In this document: in pieces, positions 62,265 through 64,000 of the stretch
How positions within the stretch are numbered: the stretch's first letter is position 1
How the letters are laid out: each line of letters starts with the position of its first letter
Source of the DNA: Paenibacillus sp. OK003
GTDB lineage: Bacteria; Bacillota; Bacilli; Paenibacillales; Paenibacillaceae
Assembly (NCBI RefSeq): GCF_900109515.1
Contig: NZ_FOBD01000006.1
Coordinates: 62,001 to 126,000, forward strand
Reading direction: 5' to 3'
DNA: 64,000 bases
Position numbers and translations under genes: made by a program
The notes under the pieces: model-generated
The model's database searches: none
Seen by the model: the letters and a program-made list of their open reading frames with translations, nothing else
What the model was told of the DNA's origin: nothing

Positions 62265-63545
62265 ATGAAGCGTGGACATCAGGTTGTTTTGTTCGCAGTA
62301 CTGCTGCTTTCGTTAACGATTCTGTCTCCCAGCTTTGATTTTAGAGGTTCACAGCTTAATCAGGAACGAGACACGGAAAAAGATGCATTTCCCAACACGT
62401 CATCGCGCAGCGAGGACCAACATGCCCCGCTAGAGATTGTAGTCTCGATGACTGAGGCCGACTTTAAGTTGTTTAAAAGAATGGCTAATGAAGTAGCGAC
62501 TTCTCAACATGTGGAAATCAGTCTTCGGAATTTGGAGCCGGATACATATAAGCGAGTGCTTGATAATAAATTTTCGGTAGGGGAGAGCGGCGATATTATT
62601 CTTCTGGATAGTGCGGAAGTTCAATATCATGCCAAAAAAGGACATCTGTATCCGTTAAACGGTACAACGCTGTCCAAGTCGTTAGGAGGAACGGTGGTTG
62701 GCTTGCGGGAAATGACAGAGTGGAATGGTTACCAATGGGGGATGCCGTTTGATCTTGACGCCTATGTACTCGCAGCTCGCTCCCCATTCCTGGACGAAGC
62801 CGGTTTGGCAGGTTTACCCGAAAATAAGGAGCAGTGGGTCAAACTTGTACAACAAGCAACGGAAGACGGAACGGATTTATTAAGTCTAAATTTGAATGAT
62901 CTGCACGCTGTAAGTGCGTGGTTGAATCAGTTTGAGCCAGGCATGGCCCCCGACAAAATTAAGAAAGCGCAAACTTCTTCGCAAACGGAGGCGTACCATC
63001 ATACCATACAGTTGCTGGATCTGATCCAGTCGCATATTACGGTCGAATCGATAAATCCGACGATTTCTGCTTCTGGTGAACAAACGGAGGCTCCTATGGT
63101 AGTAACGTTGCTGTCTCGTTTGTTGAGCGTAAATCAAGGTGTAGCAGGTAAACAGGATTCATCGGAGAAAATAGCTTTCAGTGCGCTGGAACCTCTAAGA
63201 TCAAGAAGTCTTGTTATCGCAGCTGGCTCACTTGAGGCGGAAGAGGCCAGCCGCTGGATTGAAGGAATGACTACTTCTTCTGTGCAGTCGGAGTGGTACC
63301 AACAGGCTAACTATTTACCAGCAAAGCAACAGGAACTAGATCTTGAGTCACAGAAACTACTAACGAGATATGATACGACGGATGTAAAATCCTGGTTTCC
63401 AGCAGAATCTTCACAGGCTGTAATGACGGATGGCCTTATCCTAACTTCTGCCTTCCAAAAGAAGATTCAACAACTTCTCGCGGGAGAGATCACGGCTAAT
63501 CAGTACGTCAAAAGCATTATCGCCTTGCAAAGCTCGTCAGAATGA
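62265..63545 (+). CDS. Extracellular solute-binding protein-like protein
   Basis: A 426-residue exported protein resembling ABC sugar-binding proteins: EIVVSMTEADFKLFKRMANE at the start, GDIILLDSAEVQYHAKKGHL, WNGYQWGMPFDLDAYVLAAR and a helical C-terminal half. The signal (KRGHQVVLFAVLLLSLTILS) lacks a clear lipobox cysteine, unusual for a binding protein in this phylum. No permease or ATPase genes are adjacent in the window. The ATG at 62265 is behind GAGGAGGAG. Its stop overlaps the end of the converging gene by nine bases. Confidence 0.75.
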   Translation: MKRGHQVVLFAVLLLSLTILSPSFDFRGSQLNQERDTEKDAFPNTSSRSEDQHAPLEIVVSMTEADFKLFKRMANEVATSQHVEISLRNLEPDTYKRVLDNKFSVGESGDIILLDSAEVQYHAKKGHLYPLNGTTLSKSLGGTVVGLREMTEWNGYQWGMPFDLDAYVLAARSPFLDEAGLAGLPENKEQWVKLVQQATEDGTDLLSLNLNDLHAVSAWLNQFEPGMAPDKIKKAQTSSQTEAYHHTIQLLDLIQSHITVESINPTISASGEQTEAPMVVTLLSRLLSVNQGVAGKQDSSEKIAFSALEPLRSRSLVIAAGSLEAEEASRWIEGMTTSSVQSEWYQQANYLPAKQQELDLESQKLLTRYDTTDVKSWFPAESSQAVMTDGLILTSAFQKKIQQLLAGEITANQYVKSIIALQSSSE

Positions 63546-64000
63546 AATGGCGAGCTTTACTTCAAGTATGCCTTCACTTGTGGATACCTCTGTGGCTTTG
63601 ACAAACGACAGAATTTTCTGTGGGTAAAATCCGAGATCGAATTCTCGTTCCAGCATACGACGTGTGGTATCAGGCAGTTCTAACTGATTAAACACAAGTT
63701 TATCTACATGAAATCGAATTGAATTCTGCGGTTCATTTTCGACCGTATAATGGCCTTCAATGCTTAATTGCAACTGATCACGCTGCCCGGAAGCAGTGAT
63801 TCGATCTTTGTCGAACTGAAATGCGAAGTCTTCAAAGATCGGATTCTGTGATCGAAGAAACGTATTCAGCTCATCTTGTCCAATTCGAATGGTGTACGAT
63901 GTTCCGGTAGTGGAGATTCCTCCGTTTTGTTCTTGGATAAACTGTGGCAGGTTCTGCATAGCTGATGCCAAAGCTTTAAAATATCGCTTGACCTCGTATA
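63537..64000 (-). CDS. Unknown protein, C-terminal part (YpmS/DUF2140-like shape)
   Basis: The gene begins beyond the window; the minus-strand frame stays open to the edge (residues ...YEVKRYFKALASAMQ). About 154 residues are visible. They alternate as beta strands (TSYTIRIGQDELNTFLRSQ, then DRITASGQRDQLQLSIEGHY), which resembles lipid-binding-like domains such as YpmS/DUF2140, but I cannot confirm the family. Its last three codons overlap the converging binding-protein gene. Confidence 0.7.
   Translation of the reverse strand, partial: YEVKRYFKALASAMQNLPQFIQEQNGGISTTGTSYTIRIGQDELNTFLRSQNPIFEDFAFQFDKDRITASGQRDQLQLSIEGHYTVENEPQNSIRFHVDKLVFNQLELPDTTRRMLEREFDLGFYPQKILSFVKATEVSTSEGILEVKLAISF

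Overview
The window is chromosomal DNA from an endospore-forming member of the Bacillota, most likely a Paenibacillus. The reasons are B. subtilis-like gene order (yqeU-yqeV-yqeW, rpsU-yqeY, an yqeZ-yqfA-type operon, yqfC-yqfD-phoH-pgpH-ybeY-dgkA-cdd-era-recO-glyQS-yqxD-dnaG-sigA-trmK-yqfO, and ylaG-ylaH-ylaJ-ylaK), a type B RNase P RNA, a T-box leader on glyQS, sporulation genes (yqfC, yqfD, CotD-like, YhcN/YlaJ lipoprotein) and frequent TTG and GTG starts behind strong GGAGG sites. It contains no rRNA operon, tRNA, prophage, insertion sequence or CRISPR array.

Layout. 1-4.1 kb: end of an M50 protease, rsmE, mtaB, a Nudix hydrolase and a Na/Pi symporter-like gene on the minus strand. 4.6-18.7 kb: an RlmI-like methyltransferase, then a large recombination block, addB-addA-sbcD-sbcC, each gene overlapping or nearly abutting the next. 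18.7-20.9 kb: a candidate structured ncRNA, a small Sm-like protein, a HIT protein, rpsU and yqeY. 21-24.4 kb: an NfeD-FloA-unknown operon behind a textbook sigma-W promoter. 24.5-42 kb: the long housekeeping run yqfC to yqfO. 42.1-42.5 kb: rnpB. 42.7-45.6 kb: a divergent PLP aminotransferase / MocR regulator pair around a palindromic operator. 45.7-50.5 kb: small spore or envelope genes and a subtilisin-like protease. 50.7-53.1 kb: a cysteine desulfurase-thiI pair for 4-thiouridine in tRNA. 53.2-54.7 kb: two divergent TerC-family membrane proteins. 55.5-62 kb: typA-ylaH-LCP-flavin oxidase-ylaJ-phoH2. 62.2-64 kb: a solute-binding-like protein and a partial unknown gene.

Most genes serve translation, RNA modification, recombination, the envelope or sporulation. 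The most unusual content is not protein coding. A dispersed palindromic element occurs at three intergenic sites (about 4.28-4.55, 30.22-30.44 and 57.54-57.82 kb). It has a constant core, but its flanking arms differ in sequence between copies while staying complementary within each copy. At the first site one copy sits in the apical region of a second copy, giving a nested hairpin. A three-way-junction RNA with a terminator next to a gene for an Sm-like protein is the other candidate for something undescribed.

All calls come from reading the sequence and recalling protein families. No searches were run, and site coordinates may be off by a base or two.
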